Positions 38,490 to 49,263 are shown, counted from the stretch's first letter. The stretch is DNA of 64,000 bases from an uncultured Pelagibacteraceae bacterium (GCA_902625035.1 CACNZK010000003.1:42149-106148), one strand, 5' to 3'. Made by a program: numbers and translations. Notes: generated from the letters alone by a model not told the origin.

Positions 38490-39820
38490 TTTTTTTCTTT
38501 TTTTTCTTTAATTATTTTTATTATTTCAGCTATCTTTAATTTTTGAGTTTCTGTTCCAACTTCTTTAAATTCTATTAAATCACCATCAGTTTGTTTACCT
38601 ATGATTATTTGATATGGAGCACCTATTAAATTCATTTTCTTAATTTTTGATGAAAAATTTTCATCAGTGTCATCAATTATTGCATCAATGTTATTTTTTT
38701 CAAATTCAGAATTAATCCTATTTGCTTTTTCTAAAGCTGAATTATCGTTTTTATTAATCATTGGTATCATTCCAATATCATATGGAGCAACAGATATTGG
38801 CCATTTCATGATTTCATTTTTCTCATCGTATTTTGCCTCTATTATCGCACCTACTAATCTTGAAACTCCTATGCCGTATGAGCCCATTTTAACAAAATCT
38901 TTTTTACCACCAGGAAGATCTACTGATGCTCCCATTGGTTTTGAGTATTTATCACCAAAATAAAATATATGACCAACCTCAATACCTTTGGTTTTTAATC
39001 TATTAGTTTCTGAAACTTTTTTTTCAAACTCCTCCTTATTAAATTTTTCGTCAGTAACTGAGTAAAATTCCTCATACTTTTTTCTCAAATCTTCTAAAGA
39101 TTTTTTTTCTAATTTTGTACCTTCGCTTTTTAAATCAAAAATTCTTTTATCCGTAAAAATTTTACTTTCACCGGTTTCAGCCAAAATAATAAACTCGTGT
39201 GAAAGATTACCTCCTATAGGTCCTGTATCGGCAGCCATTGGGATGGCTGTAAGATCTAATCTTTTAAAAGTTTTTAAATAAGATAAGAAAAATTTATTAT
39301 AAGAAAATAGAGCTTCCTCATCAGAAATATCGAATGAGTAAGCATCTTTCATATAAAATTCTCTGCATCTCATTATTCCAAATCGTGGTCTAATCTCATC
39401 TCTAAATTTCCATTGAATATGATATAAAAGTTGCGGAAGAGATTTATAGGATTTTACTGAAGCTCTAAATATATCTGTTACAAGTTCTTCATTAGTTGGG
39501 CCATAAAGTATTTCACGATCTTGACGATCTTTTATTCTAAGCATTTCCTCACCATAGTCTTCGTAACGCCCACTTTCTTTCCATATTTCACTAGATTGTA
39601 TTGTTGGCATTAAAATTTCTTGAGCTCCAATTTTGTTCTGTTCTTCTCTAACAATTTGTTCAATTTTTTTCATCACTTTAAAACCTAGTGGTAACCATGA
39701 ATAAATCCCTGCTGATGATTGTTTAATCATCCCTACACGTAGCATTAATTGATGTGATTTTATTTTAGCTTCTGAAGGATTGTTTTTTAAAATTGGAATA
39801 AATGATTGTGAAATATACAT
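38486..39820 (-). CDS. proS: Prolyl-tRNA synthetase, short alphaproteobacterial form
   Basis: 444 residues. Class II motifs: GIYSWLPLGFKVMKKIEQIVREE (motif 1 region), WKFRDEIRPRFGIMRCREFYMKDAYSFD in order (motif 2), and MGSYGIGVSRLVGAIIE (motif 3). The anticodon domain ends the protein. The roughly 180-residue editing insertion of E. coli ProRS is absent, as is usual for the short form of alphaproteobacteria, which may rely on separate ProX/YbaK-type editing. 4-nt overlap with lolC; 1-nt gap from the DUF1467 gene. Confidence 0.96.
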   Translation of the reverse strand: MYISQSFIPILKNNPSEAKIKSHQLMLRVGMIKQSSAGIYSWLPLGFKVMKKIEQIVREEQNKIGAQEILMPTIQSSEIWKESGRYEDYGEEMLRIKDRQDREILYGPTNEELVTDIFRASVKSYKSLPQLLYHIQWKFRDEIRPRFGIMRCREFYMKDAYSFDISDEEALFSYNKFFLSYLKTFKRLDLTAIPMAADTGPIGGNLSHEFIILAETGESKIFTDKRIFDLKSEGTKLEKKSLEDLRKKYEEFYSVTDEKFNKEEFEKKVSETNRLKTKGIEVGHIFYFGDKYSKPMGASVDLPGGKKDFVKMGSYGIGVSRLVGAIIEAKYDEKNEIMKWPISVAPYDIGMIPMINKNDNSALEKANRINSEFEKNNIDAIIDDTDENFSSKIKKMNLIGAPYQIIIGKQTDGDLIEFKEVGTETQKLKIAEIIKIIKEKKEKN

Positions 39821-39821
39821 T

Positions 39822-40067
39822 TTAAGTGATTATATTTCTTAAATTTAAATATTCAAATTTCATAAGTAAGTAAATGATTATAAACAAAACTGTGGTAATT
39901 CCAGTACAATAAACAAATTTTTTTAACATTTTTGGATTTTCTGGAGAACCTGAATCTTCGCCTTCAATTTTAACAACTTTATTTCTCTCTACATCTATTG
40001 GTAGAATTGCAAAAAAAATTATCCACCAAATGATTATGTAGATTATTGCCAATCCTGTAGGGCTCAT
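39822..40067 (-). CDS. DUF1467 family small membrane protein
   Basis: 81 residues with two membrane helices (about 5-22 and 55-72). The conserved front part YIIIWWIIFFAILPID and the linker ending NPKMLKKFVYCTGIT match the DUF1467 family, which in alphaproteobacteria sits beside proS. The function is unknown. The start overlaps the RNase J stop by one base; proS begins 1 nt downstream. Confidence 0.85.
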   Translation of the reverse strand: MSPTGLAIIYIIIWWIIFFAILPIDVERNKVVKIEGEDSGSPENPKMLKKFVYCTGITTVLFIIIYLLMKFEYLNLRNIIT

Positions 40068-41725
40068 TAAATCTTCACCAAGTTAATATTAGCAAAAGGT
40101 TTTTTTCCAGTTTTTTCTTTACTAAACTTACGGCACGCAATTTTAAGTGCATCTATTAAGTTGTGTTCTTGTTGTTTATTGCCAAGTTTAAATGTTCTTG
40201 CTGTTTTTTCAATTTCGTCCTCTAATCCGAATAAAAACTCCTCTTTTTCATAAACAGGTAATCCTTTGAATGTAATTATAGGACTATTGTGAATATTTCC
40301 TTTTGGAGTAATTAATATTGTTATTTCCAAATAACCATTACTACTTAAGTTTCTTCTATCTTTTATAGACTGTGAGTCTTCTTCAACACTAACATTACCA
40401 TCTAAATACAATCTCCCACTTGGTGCTTTATCGTATACCTCTGGTTTATCTCCAGGATATAATTTTACGATATCTCCATTTTCAACTTGAACAGGATGAG
40501 GAACCTGCATTTCTTTAGCAAAATTGATATGCTCTATCATGTGTCTATGTTCTCCATGAACAGGAATAACACATTGTGGTTTAACCCATTGGTACATATC
40601 TTTAAGATCCTCTCGATTTGGGTGTCCTGATACATGAATAAACTCTGTTTCTTCAGATATCACCTCAATACCGTCCTTCACTAATTGATTATGAAGTTTA
40701 TAAAGTTTTTTCTCATTACCTGGTATTATTTTTGATGAAAAAATAACAGCATCGTCTTTTTCGATAAATACATCTGGATGAATATAATTTGCAATTCTCA
40801 TCATCGCTCCCATTGGTTCACCTTGACTGCCTGTGCATAAATAAAGAATTTTTTCTCTAGGAAAATTTTTTGCATCTCTTGGATCAATGGGTTCGATTGT
40901 ATTTTTTAAATATCCACATTGTCTTGCAGCCTTATAGATTCTGTGCATTGATCTTCCAACTAAAGATATTTGTCTTCCAGATTTTTCAGCACAGTAAAAA
41001 GCTGTTTCCATTCTTGCAACATTGGATGCAAAAGAAGTAATGATGACTCTTTTTTTTAATCGAGTAACTATATTTAACAAATTTTTTCTTACATCTAATT
41101 CTGATCCTGATCTTCCAGCGCTAAAAACATTTGTCGAGTCACAAATCATTGCTAACACACCTTCATCACCTATTTCTTTTAATCTTTTAGAATTAATTTC
41201 ATCACCAATTAATGGATTTGGATCAACTTTCCAATCTCCAGTATGTAAAATTACCCCAGCTGGCGTTTTAATTCTTAAACCATTTGGCTCTAGAATTGAA
41301 TGAGTTAAAGTAATGTATTCAATTTCAAATTTTTCTAATGAAATATTTCCATTCAACTCTACAATTTTAAGATCTTTAGTAATATCAATGTGCTTTTCTT
41401 TAAATTTTTCCTTTATTAAAACAGCAGTAAAAGGTGTTGCGTATATCTTACATTGAAGTTTTGGCCATAGATGAGCGATTGCACCAATGTGATCCTCATG
41501 GGCATGTGTAAGAACTATACCTAATAAATTGTCCTTCTTTTCAACAATAAAACCTGGGTCTGGGTAAATTAAATCTATTCCAGGAAGTGTATCATCTGCA
41601 AATGTAACACCAATATCAACCATAATCCATTTATGGTCACCTGGTAAACCATAGCCAAACAAATTCATGTTCATGCCGATTTCACCAGATCCACCTAGTG
41701 GACAAAATAATAATTCTTCTTTCAT
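40067..41725 (-). CDS. rnj: Ribonuclease J
   Basis: 552 residues. Metallo-beta-lactamase core with LGGSGEIGMNMNL at the N-terminus and the zinc motif HAHEDH at residues 74-79. The beta-CASP domain has ICDSTNVFSAGRSGSE, VIITSFASNVARM, CTGSQGEPMGAMMRIA and FIHVSGHPNREDL (H for metal), then IPVHGEHRHM. RNase J combines 5'-exonuclease and endonuclease activity in RNA decay and rRNA maturation. It lies directly after coaX. Confidence 0.96.
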   Translation of the reverse strand: MKEELLFCPLGGSGEIGMNMNLFGYGLPGDHKWIMVDIGVTFADDTLPGIDLIYPDPGFIVEKKDNLLGIVLTHAHEDHIGAIAHLWPKLQCKIYATPFTAVLIKEKFKEKHIDITKDLKIVELNGNISLEKFEIEYITLTHSILEPNGLRIKTPAGVILHTGDWKVDPNPLIGDEINSKRLKEIGDEGVLAMICDSTNVFSAGRSGSELDVRKNLLNIVTRLKKRVIITSFASNVARMETAFYCAEKSGRQISLVGRSMHRIYKAARQCGYLKNTIEPIDPRDAKNFPREKILYLCTGSQGEPMGAMMRIANYIHPDVFIEKDDAVIFSSKIIPGNEKKLYKLHNQLVKDGIEVISEETEFIHVSGHPNREDLKDMYQWVKPQCVIPVHGEHRHMIEHINFAKEMQVPHPVQVENGDIVKLYPGDKPEVYDKAPSGRLYLDGNVSVEEDSQSIKDRRNLSSNGYLEITILITPKGNIHNSPIITFKGLPVYEKEEFLFGLEDEIEKTARTFKLGNKQQEHNLIDALKIACRKFSKEKTGKKPFANINLVKI

Positions 41726-42472
41726 TTACTTAACTAATTTAGAAATTTTTATAAGACCCTCAACAGTGATATTTTTGTTTTCAATAACTTTTGTTTTTAT
41801 TGAATTTTTAAATAAATCAGAAAAGCCACCTGTAATAACAACCTTATAAGATTTTCTTGTTTCCTTCTTAATCAAATTAATAATATTGTCAATTAAACCC
41901 GCGTAGCCCCAGAAAAAACCTGATCTCACAGCTGAATTTGTATCTAAACCTATTACCTTTTTGATTTTTTTAAGATCAATTTTTGGTATTAAAGAAGCCT
42001 TATCAATAAGAGTATTTAATGAAATACTAACACCAGGAGCGATAACACCTCCTCTATAAGAATTACTTACCAGTACATCAAATGTTGTAGCTGTTCCAAA
42101 ATCTAAGATAATAAAATTCTTTTTAGGTTTCATTAAACTTATTGCATTGGCTATTCTATCAGAACCAACTTGTCTATAATCTGCCTTTATACTCAAGATA
42201 GTTTTTAAATTAAGTTCTTTTATTTCATAACATTTAACTTTAGTTTTTTTTGATATAAATCTTTTAATAGAATCAAAAGTTTTTGGTACAACGCTACAAA
42301 ATATAATCTTCTCAATATTCTTAAAATCTTTTGTTAAAATTCTAAATTTTCTATTTAGAATTGAGTTTGTTGTCAGTTTTGATGGTAAACTTATTTTTTT
42401 TAAAATCTTATTTTTAGAATTTACCAAAAATAATTTAGTTACAGAATTTCCAATATCTCCTAAAATTATCAT
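41726..42472 (-). CDS. coaX: Type III pantothenate kinase
   Basis: 248 residues. ASKHA-fold motifs: phosphate 1 GDIGNSVTKLFLV at the N-terminus, YRQVGSDRIANAISLM, the second phosphate motif ILDFGTATTFDVL with the catalytic Asp region, GGVIAPGVSISLNTL, and VVITGGFSDLF. It phosphorylates pantothenate, the first step of CoA synthesis. It is placed between birA (8-nt gap) and rnj (0 nt), as is typical in alphaproteobacteria. Confidence 0.95.
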   Translation of the reverse strand: MIILGDIGNSVTKLFLVNSKNKILKKISLPSKLTTNSILNRKFRILTKDFKNIEKIIFCSVVPKTFDSIKRFISKKTKVKCYEIKELNLKTILSIKADYRQVGSDRIANAISLMKPKKNFIILDFGTATTFDVLVSNSYRGGVIAPGVSISLNTLIDKASLIPKIDLKKIKKVIGLDTNSAVRSGFFWGYAGLIDNIINLIKKETRKSYKVVITGGFSDLFKNSIKTKVIENKNITVEGLIKISKLVK

Positions 42473-42480
42473 TTTTATAA

Positions 42481-43020
42481 TTATACTCTTTTTTTGATCA
42501 ATTTTTTAAGATTATTTTCAAAAATCCTTCTTAGCTTTATTTCAAATTCTTTTTTTGAAATATCTTTATTTATAAGCTCACTTAGATGAGTTGTAGGGTA
42601 ATTTTTTATAAATGGACTCTTTATTAAATTTACTCCAATACCAACAATCAAATAAGTATTATTAAATTTATTCACTTTTTCTTGTAGTATTCCACATATC
42701 TTTTTTTTTTGGATAAGAAGATCATTTGGTTTTTTAAAATAAATCTTTTTTTTATAATACTGGGAAATACATCTTTTAACTATCAAACAATTAACCTTGG
42801 TTAACTTATTTAAAGATATCTTAAAGTTTTTTAGATTATAAAAAAAACTAACGAACAAATTTCCTTTATATGAAACCCATTTTTTTCCATATTGTCCTCT
42901 ACCGTTAATTTGTAAATCAGATAAGATCATGCCAAAATCATAATTGTAATTTTTGATTATTCTAATTGCAGTATTATTTGTACTTTTTACTTTATTAAAT
43001 CTAAATATTTTAAACTTCAT
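42481..43020 (-). CDS. birA: Biotin-[acetyl-CoA-carboxylase] ligase (monofunctional)
   Basis: 179 residues containing only the catalytic domain: biotin/ATP loop NGRGQYGKKWVSYKGNLFVS, KKPNDLLIQKKKICGILQE with the catalytic Lys, and VGIGVNLIKSP. There is no N-terminal DNA-binding domain and almost no C-terminal SH3-like domain, so it cannot be a BirA-type repressor. It attaches biotin to carboxylase carrier proteins. One-base overlap with nuoN. Confidence 0.92.
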   Translation of the reverse strand: MKFKIFRFNKVKSTNNTAIRIIKNYNYDFGMILSDLQINGRGQYGKKWVSYKGNLFVSFFYNLKNFKISLNKLTKVNCLIVKRCISQYYKKKIYFKKPNDLLIQKKKICGILQEKVNKFNNTYLIVGIGVNLIKSPFIKNYPTTHLSELINKDISKKEFEIKLRRIFENNLKKLIKKRV

Positions 43021-44438
43021 TAAATTATATTGATTTTTGAAACTGCATCAATCAATTCACTTGGGAAAATAAAATACATTAAAATTAGCAATGTAGAGAC
43101 TGTTAAAGATAACTTTAACCAAAGGCTATGATCTTTGTCATAACTATCCTTTTCTTGGTCAAAATACATTATCTTAATGATTCTCAAATAATAAAACGCT
43201 GCTACTACTGTTGATAGTAGTCCAACAATGGCTAGAAAATACATTGACTGCTCAATAACAGATTTAAAAATATAAAATTTTGCAAAAAAGCCTGCTAGTG
43301 GTGGGATTCCAGCTAAAGAGAATAAAATAATTAATAATGAAATAGAGAGCAACGGATGATTTTTTGATAATCCAGATAGATCATCTATTTGTTCGTAATA
43401 AATATTATTTCTTCTCATCATTAACAAACATGAAAAGAAACCCAAGTTCATAATAATATAAATAGTCATATAAATAACTGAGCTTTGTATCCCATCATTT
43501 GACCCTGTTGCCAAACCTGCTAGAGCATACCCAATATGACTAATAGAGCTATAAGCTATTAATCTCTTAAGATTTTTTTGCCCTATAGCTGCAATCGCTC
43601 CAAAAAGCATAGATGCGATCGATAAAAAAACTAAAATCATTTGCCACTGATCAATAAGATTTAAAAAAGGAACATATAGAAATCTTATAAACACAGTTAA
43701 TGCTGCTATTTTTGGAACCATGGTAAAAAATAATGTTACAGATGTTGGTGAACCTTCATATACATCTGGGGCCCACATATGGAAGGGAACAGCTGATATT
43801 TTAAACGCTAAACCCACTAAAATAAAGACTATCCCAAAAGTAAGAGCATATTCATTTGTGTCAAATTGAGTTGAAATAACATTAAAATTTGTTGAGCCCG
43901 TAAAACCGTAAATTAAAGAACATCCGTATAATAATAACCCTGAGGATAATGCGCTTAAAACGAAATATTTTAATCCTGCCTCTGATGATTTTAATTGATC
44001 TCGATTAAATGTAGCTAACACATACAATGCTAATGACTGGAGCTCTAAACCCATATAGAAAACAATTAGGTCATTAGAACTAATCATAATCATCATCCCT
44101 AATACAGAGCTTAGAATTAAAATTGGATACTCAATTTTAAAAATTTTAAAAGTTCTTAAATAATTTGATGAAATTAACAAAACTACAAAAGCAGCTAGCA
44201 AAGTAATAATTTTCATGAATGATGATAAATAATCAATAACAATACTCTCATTAAACAGAATTGTCGGTTTAACACTTAAAGTTTCATTAAATGTAATCAC
44301 CGAAGTAATCAATAAAACTAACAATGAAATATTATGAATTATTTTTGAGCTATCTTTTTTAAAAACACCTAAAATAAGTAAAAACATTATTGATAATGAA
44401 ATGAAAATTTCTGGAAATATTAATTCAATACTGTTCAT
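43020..44438 (-). CDS. nuoN: NADH-quinone oxidoreductase subunit N
   Basis: 472 residues, about 14 membrane helices, antiporter-like subunit of complex I. Key parts: VFYMGLELQSLALYVLATFNR with the conserved Glu, SSEAGLKYFVLSALSSGLLLYG with the Lys, FKISAVPFHMWAPDVYEGSPT, and LKRLIAYSSISHIGYALAG. It takes part in proton pumping. Last nuo gene; shares one base with both nuoM and birA. Confidence 0.97.
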   Translation of the reverse strand: MNSIELIFPEIFISLSIMFLLILGVFKKDSSKIIHNISLLVLLITSVITFNETLSVKPTILFNESIVIDYLSSFMKIITLLAAFVVLLISSNYLRTFKIFKIEYPILILSSVLGMMIMISSNDLIVFYMGLELQSLALYVLATFNRDQLKSSEAGLKYFVLSALSSGLLLYGCSLIYGFTGSTNFNVISTQFDTNEYALTFGIVFILVGLAFKISAVPFHMWAPDVYEGSPTSVTLFFTMVPKIAALTVFIRFLYVPFLNLIDQWQMILVFLSIASMLFGAIAAIGQKNLKRLIAYSSISHIGYALAGLATGSNDGIQSSVIYMTIYIIMNLGFFSCLLMMRRNNIYYEQIDDLSGLSKNHPLLSISLLIILFSLAGIPPLAGFFAKFYIFKSVIEQSMYFLAIVGLLSTVVAAFYYLRIIKIMYFDQEKDSYDKDHSLWLKLSLTVSTLLILMYFIFPSELIDAVSKINII

Positions 44439-45919
44439 TATTTACTCGCCAAGCTGAAATTATATGTATCTATTAAATCATTAATTGAAACTTCAATTGT
44501 ATTAATTAGTGGTTCTGGATAGAAACCAAAATATAAAGTTGGAATAGCCAAACATGTAAGCGTGAACGCCTCAGATTTATTTAAATCAATCATTTTTTTT
44601 AATTCAGAATTGATAAGTTTTCCAAAAATAACTCTTTTATATAGCCAAAGCATATATGCAGCTCCAATAATGACTCCTAAACTAGCTAATACTGCTACTA
44701 AAAAATTATCTTTAAAAGCAGCCATTAAAATTAAAAACTCCCCAACAAATCCACTTGTTCCTGGTAATCCTAAAGCAGCTAAAGTAAATACCATAAATAA
44801 AATTGCATATTTGGGTATAATAGTGACAATACCTCCATAAGTTGCAATCAATCTTGAATGCATTCGATCATAAACCACACCAACGCATAAAAATAAAGCT
44901 GCCGATACTAAACCGTGACTTATCATTTGAATTATACTTCCTTCAAGACCTTGTTGTTGAATGGTAAATATTCCTAAAGTAACAAATCCCATATGGGCCA
45001 CAGAAGAATATGCTATTAATTTTTTCATATCTTCTTGCATTAAAGCTATCAATGAGGTGAAAATAATTGCAATAATACTTAATGTGTAAATTAAAGGAGT
45101 AAAAACTTCTGAGGCAGTGGGAAATAATCCCAGAGAAAACCTTATAAATCCATAACCTGCCATTTTAAGCAAAATCGCAGCTAAAAGCACTGACCCTGCT
45201 GTTGGCGCTTCAACGTGAGCATCTGGAAGCCAAGTATGAACTGGCCACATAGGAGTTTTTACAGCGAATGAACTAAAAAAAGCTAACCACAACAAATTTT
45301 GATATTTAGTGTCGATACCTAATTCATAAAGTTTTACAACATCCGTAGTGCCTGTGATCCAATAAATTGAAATTACAGCAACTAGCATTAGAACTGAACC
45401 TAAAAGAGTGAATAAAAAAAACTTAAAAGCGGAATAAACTCTTCTAGCCCCACCCCAAATTCCAATAATTAAAAACATTGGAATTAATCCAGCCTCAAAA
45501 AATAAATAAAAAACCACAAGATCTAAAGAACAAAAAACTCCAATCATGAAAGTTTCCATAACAAGAATTGCTATTAAAAATTCATTTAATCTTTTTGTAA
45601 TTGAATTATTAACTGAAATTATACATAGAGGAGTAATAAATGTTGTAAGAATTATAAAAAGTATTGATATTCCATCAATTCCAACTTTGTAATTAATTAA
45701 ACCTTCAATCCAAACTCTATCTTCAACAAATTGAAATGCAGATGTTGTTTGATCAAATAAAAACCACAAATAAATGGATAAAAAAAAGTTCACTAGAGAT
45801 GTAAATAAGGCGACATATTTTATAGTAATTTTATTTTCACTTTTACTTCTTGTGAAAAATAAAAATATTGCTCCAATTGAAGGTAAAAGTATTAATGAAG
45901 AAAGAATTGGAAAGTTCAT
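44438..45919 (-). CDS. nuoM: NADH-quinone oxidoreductase subunit M
   Basis: 493 residues, about 14 membrane helices. Proton-channel motifs: LVVFYLFFEAGLIPMFLIIG with the key Glu, SAFKFFLFTLLGSVLML with the Lys, VKTPMWPVHTWLPDAHVEAP, and MKKLIAYSSVAHMGFVTLG. Antiporter-like subunit of complex I. One-base overlap with nuoL and nuoN. Confidence 0.98.
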   Translation of the reverse strand: MNFPILSSLILLPSIGAIFLFFTRSKSENKITIKYVALFTSLVNFFLSIYLWFLFDQTTSAFQFVEDRVWIEGLINYKVGIDGISILFIILTTFITPLCIISVNNSITKRLNEFLIAILVMETFMIGVFCSLDLVVFYLFFEAGLIPMFLIIGIWGGARRVYSAFKFFLFTLLGSVLMLVAVISIYWITGTTDVVKLYELGIDTKYQNLLWLAFFSSFAVKTPMWPVHTWLPDAHVEAPTAGSVLLAAILLKMAGYGFIRFSLGLFPTASEVFTPLIYTLSIIAIIFTSLIALMQEDMKKLIAYSSVAHMGFVTLGIFTIQQQGLEGSIIQMISHGLVSAALFLCVGVVYDRMHSRLIATYGGIVTIIPKYAILFMVFTLAALGLPGTSGFVGEFLILMAAFKDNFLVAVLASLGVIIGAAYMLWLYKRVIFGKLINSELKKMIDLNKSEAFTLTCLAIPTLYFGFYPEPLINTIEVSINDLIDTYNFSLASK

Positions 45920-47832
45920 TATTTAACAATTAAGAAGGTTAAAAAAGCAGAAAAACCAAGTAACATTATGAAAGCATATTGATAAATATAACCACTTTGA
46001 AATTTATTAGCTTTAATAGAAAATTTTTTAATAAGACCAGAAATACCATCAGGTCCAAAGCCATCAATTACTTTTATATCAAAAAATTTCCATAAAAATA
46101 AACCAAATTTTTTTGAAGATCTCACAAATAAGATGTCATAAATTTCGTCAAAATACCATTTATTGAATAAAAAATCATATAATGGTTTATTTATATTTAC
46201 TAGTTGACTTGGAAAATTTTTATTTTTTACGAATAAATAGTAAGCTAGTGGTATAGATAAAGTTACTAGTGTTGGAGTTAAAATTAAAAACCATAATGGT
46301 GGATGATCTGTGCTTAAGGGATCTAAAAAGAAAATTGACTCATTCCAAAAATTATTAATTCCCTGATTACCTATAAATAAATCTTTAAAAATAAATCCAG
46401 CAAAAATTGCTCCTATAGATAATACTATCAAAGGTATTAACATAACTAGTGGAGACTCATGTGTCTCCTCAATCTTAATTTCTTTGTTGTTATAATTTCC
46501 ATGAAAAGTTTTGAACATTAGTCTCCACGAATAGATTGATGTTAATAAAGCTGTAAATATACCTATTCCTGCTGCATAATATCCAGTAGTAGTGCCACTT
46601 AAATATGCAAACTCTATAATTGCGTCTTTAGAATAAAAACCAGATAGTAAAGGAAAGCCTGTTAATGCTAAAGTTCCAATTATCATTAAAGTATAAGTGT
46701 AAGGTAATTTTCTCCAAACTCCTCCCATATTATTAATGTTTTGCTCATCTTTAAATGCATGAATAACAGAACCTGATCCTAGAAATAATAATGCCTTAAA
46801 AAATGCATGAGTAAATAAATGAAACATTGCAACATTATATGCACCTACACCAGCAGCAAAAAACATATAGCCTAATTGACTACACGTGGAATAAGCTATG
46901 ATCTTTTTTATGTCTGTTTGAACTAAAGCTATACTCGCTGCAAAAAAAGCAGTGCTCATACCGACTATAGTAACGATATTTAAAGCCAACTCTGAATATT
47001 CATATATCGGTGAACATCTCACGACTAAAAAAACTCCAGCAGTAACCATAGTGGCTGCATGGATCAAAGCTGAAACAGGTGTTGGGCCCTCCATTGCATC
47101 TGGTAACCAGGTATGTAAAAAAATTTGAGCCGATTTACCCATAGCTCCAACGAACAATAGTATACAAATTAAATCTATAGAATTAATTTTAATACCTAAA
47201 AAATTTAGTTTTTCATCTACAACTGTTGGGATTTGATTAAAAACTTCTGTGTAATTTACCGTACCGAATAAATAAAAAATCAAAAATATACCAAGAGCAA
47301 AACCGAAATCTCCAACTCTATTTACAACAAATGCTTTAATTGCTGCTGCATTTGCAGTTTCCTTTTTAAACCAAAAACCAATTAAGAAATAAGAACAAAG
47401 ACCTACACCTTCCCAACCAAAAAATAATTGAATAAAATTATCAGCAGTTACCAACATTAACATGGCAAATGTAAACAGCGATAAGTAAGCCATAAATCTT
47501 GGTTTGTGAGGATCGTGGGACATGTATCCAATTGAATAGATGTGAACCAATGCTGAAACAAAAGTTACGACTACTAACATTACAGATGACAACGCATCAA
47601 TTTGCATTGACCAGTTTACCTCTAATGATCCTGAATTTATCCACGTAGCAATTTTAATATTTTGCTCGTATTGATTAAAAATTACCTCATAGAATACAAT
47701 TGCTGAAAGAACAGCTGATACGGATACTAATAAACTTGTAACTATCTCCGAATTTCGGTCTCCTATAAACTTTCCGAAAAAACCAGATATAATTGAAGCA
47801 ATTAATGGTAATGCTATAATTGAAATTTCCAT
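45919..47832 (-). CDS. nuoL: NADH-quinone oxidoreductase subunit L
   Basis: 637 residues with about 16 membrane helices, including the long C-terminal lateral helix region. Motifs: FFGWEGVGLCSYFLIGFWF with the key Glu, AAAIKAFVVNRVGDFGFALG, SAQIFLHTWLPDAMEGPTPV, SALIHAATMVTAGVFLVVR and IKKIIAYSTCSQLGYMFFA. Distal proton-pumping subunit of complex I. 1-nt gap after nuoK. Confidence 0.98.
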   Translation of the reverse strand: MEISIIALPLIASIISGFFGKFIGDRNSEIVTSLLVSVSAVLSAIVFYEVIFNQYEQNIKIATWINSGSLEVNWSMQIDALSSVMLVVVTFVSALVHIYSIGYMSHDPHKPRFMAYLSLFTFAMLMLVTADNFIQLFFGWEGVGLCSYFLIGFWFKKETANAAAIKAFVVNRVGDFGFALGIFLIFYLFGTVNYTEVFNQIPTVVDEKLNFLGIKINSIDLICILLFVGAMGKSAQIFLHTWLPDAMEGPTPVSALIHAATMVTAGVFLVVRCSPIYEYSELALNIVTIVGMSTAFFAASIALVQTDIKKIIAYSTCSQLGYMFFAAGVGAYNVAMFHLFTHAFFKALLFLGSGSVIHAFKDEQNINNMGGVWRKLPYTYTLMIIGTLALTGFPLLSGFYSKDAIIEFAYLSGTTTGYYAAGIGIFTALLTSIYSWRLMFKTFHGNYNNKEIKIEETHESPLVMLIPLIVLSIGAIFAGFIFKDLFIGNQGINNFWNESIFFLDPLSTDHPPLWFLILTPTLVTLSIPLAYYLFVKNKNFPSQLVNINKPLYDFLFNKWYFDEIYDILFVRSSKKFGLFLWKFFDIKVIDGFGPDGISGLIKKFSIKANKFQSGYIYQYAFIMLLGFSAFLTFLIVK

Positions 47833-47833
47833 T

Positions 47834-48145
47834 TTATCCTTTTAATTTATCTATCTCTTCCACTCTTATAGTTCCTGCATTTCGGTAATAAACTACTATT
47901 ATGGCAAGACCAATTGCAGCCTCAGCAGCAGCTACAGTCAAAATAAATAGTGTAAAAACTTGACCAGTTAAATCACCAAGATAAATAGAAAATGATACTA
48001 AATTAATGTTAACAGCTAATAATATCAGCTCAATACTCATCAAAATCACGATAATATTTTTTCTATTAAGAAAGATACCAATGACACCAATACTAAAGAT
48101 AACTGCCCCTAAAGTTAGATAATGTCCTAAACCTATTTCAGTCAT
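47834..48145 (-). CDS. nuoK: NADH-quinone oxidoreductase subunit K
   Basis: 103 residues, three membrane helices. The conserved buried glutamates occur in [20 protein letters not shown] and [18 protein letters not shown]. Small membrane-arm subunit of complex I. Overlaps nuoJ by 8 nt. Confidence 0.97.
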   Translation of the reverse strand: MTEIGLGHYLTLGAVIFSIGVIGIFLNRKNIIVILMSIELILLAVNINLVSFSIYLGDLTGQVFTLFILTVAAAEAAIGLAIIVVYYRNAGTIRVEEIDKLKG

Positions 48146-48773
48146 CTATCTTAACTCCTTTATTTGATGGAACCTCTAGAACTTCAATGCCTTCAGACCT
48201 TTCTCTTGAAATTTGTTTCAAATAACTTTGTGTCTTGACACCTTCTCTTTTCCTAAAAGTAAGAACGATTGCACCTATCATTGCAATTAATAATATCATT
48301 CCACTAATTTGAAAAATATGAATATAGTCTGTGTACAGAATTTGGCCTAATGAATGTGTATTACTTATTTCGTTAGAAATTTGGGTAGTATTTTGATCAG
48401 ATAATTCAGGTTTATATTTCCAACCACCTACAACAATAATTAATTCAAAAAAAATAATTGTGCTTATAATTAAACCAACTGGAATGTGGGTAGAAGAAGT
48501 AGTTTCGGAATTAAACCATTTATTTTTCTGTTGAGCAACATTTAACATCATTACAACGAATAAGAATAAAACAGCTACTGCACCAACATATACGATTAGC
48601 ATAATCATTCCCAAAAACTCTGCTCCAATCATAATAAAGAGACATGAAATACTAATAAAATCTAATATTAAAAAAAAAACTGAGTGTACCGTATTTTTTG
48701 AAACTGTAACCATGATAGCTGAAATGACTGCAATAATTGAAAAAATATAAAAAAAAATTGCATGAGCTACCAT
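48138..48773 (-). CDS. nuoJ: NADH-quinone oxidoreductase subunit J
   Basis: 211 residues, five membrane helices in the first 170 residues. The third helix [21 protein letters not shown], the pi-bulge helix of complex I, is conserved, as is VVMMLNV after it. The hydrophilic C-terminus (about 175-211) is longer than the core fold needs. Overlaps nuoK by 8 nt; 4-nt gap from nuoI. Confidence 0.97.
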   Translation of the reverse strand: MVAHAIFFYIFSIIAVISAIMVTVSKNTVHSVFFLILDFISISCLFIMIGAEFLGMIMLIVYVGAVAVLFLFVVMMLNVAQQKNKWFNSETTSSTHIPVGLIISTIIFFELIIVVGGWKYKPELSDQNTTQISNEISNTHSLGQILYTDYIHIFQISGMILLIAMIGAIVLTFRKREGVKTQSYLKQISRERSEGIEVLEVPSNKGVKIDD

Positions 48774-48777
48774 AAAT

Positions 48778-49263
48778 CTACCTATAAGGATTGTCTGATT
48801 TTATATTCGCAGCTAAAACATTTTCCCATCTATCACCATTATCTAGTAGTTTTTCTTTAGTATAATAAAGTTCTTCTCTTGTCTCTGTTGAAAATTCAAA
48901 ATTTGGACCTTGTACTATTGCATCTACAGGACATGATTCTTCACATAGACCGCAATAAATACATTTCATCATATCAATATCGTAACGAGTAGTTTTTCTA
49001 CTTCCATCAGATCTCTCAGCTGACTCAATTGTAATTGCTTGCGCTGGGCACACTGCTTCACATAACTTACATGCTATACATCTTTCTTCACCATTTGGAT
49101 ATCTTCTAAGTGCATGCTCTCCTCTAAATCTTGGACTGATTTTTCCTTTCTCAAAAGGATAATTTATCGTTTTTTTTGTTTTGAACATTTCTCTTAGAGC
49201 AATTAATAGGCCGGTTACAAAATCAACCATTAATATTGTTTTTAAAAATCTTGTAATTTTCAT
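48778..49263 (-). CDS. nuoI: NADH-quinone oxidoreductase subunit I
   Basis: 161 residues. Two complete 4Fe-4S ferredoxin motifs: [19 protein letters not shown] and [19 protein letters not shown], which bind clusters N6a and N6b. The N-terminal [19 protein letters not shown] is the family hallmark. Peripheral-arm electron carrier. No gap from nuoH. Confidence 0.98.
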   Translation of the reverse strand: MKITRFLKTILMVDFVTGLLIALREMFKTKKTINYPFEKGKISPRFRGEHALRRYPNGEERCIACKLCEAVCPAQAITIESAERSDGSRKTTRYDIDMMKCIYCGLCEESCPVDAIVQGPNFEFSTETREELYYTKEKLLDNGDRWENVLAANIKSDNPYR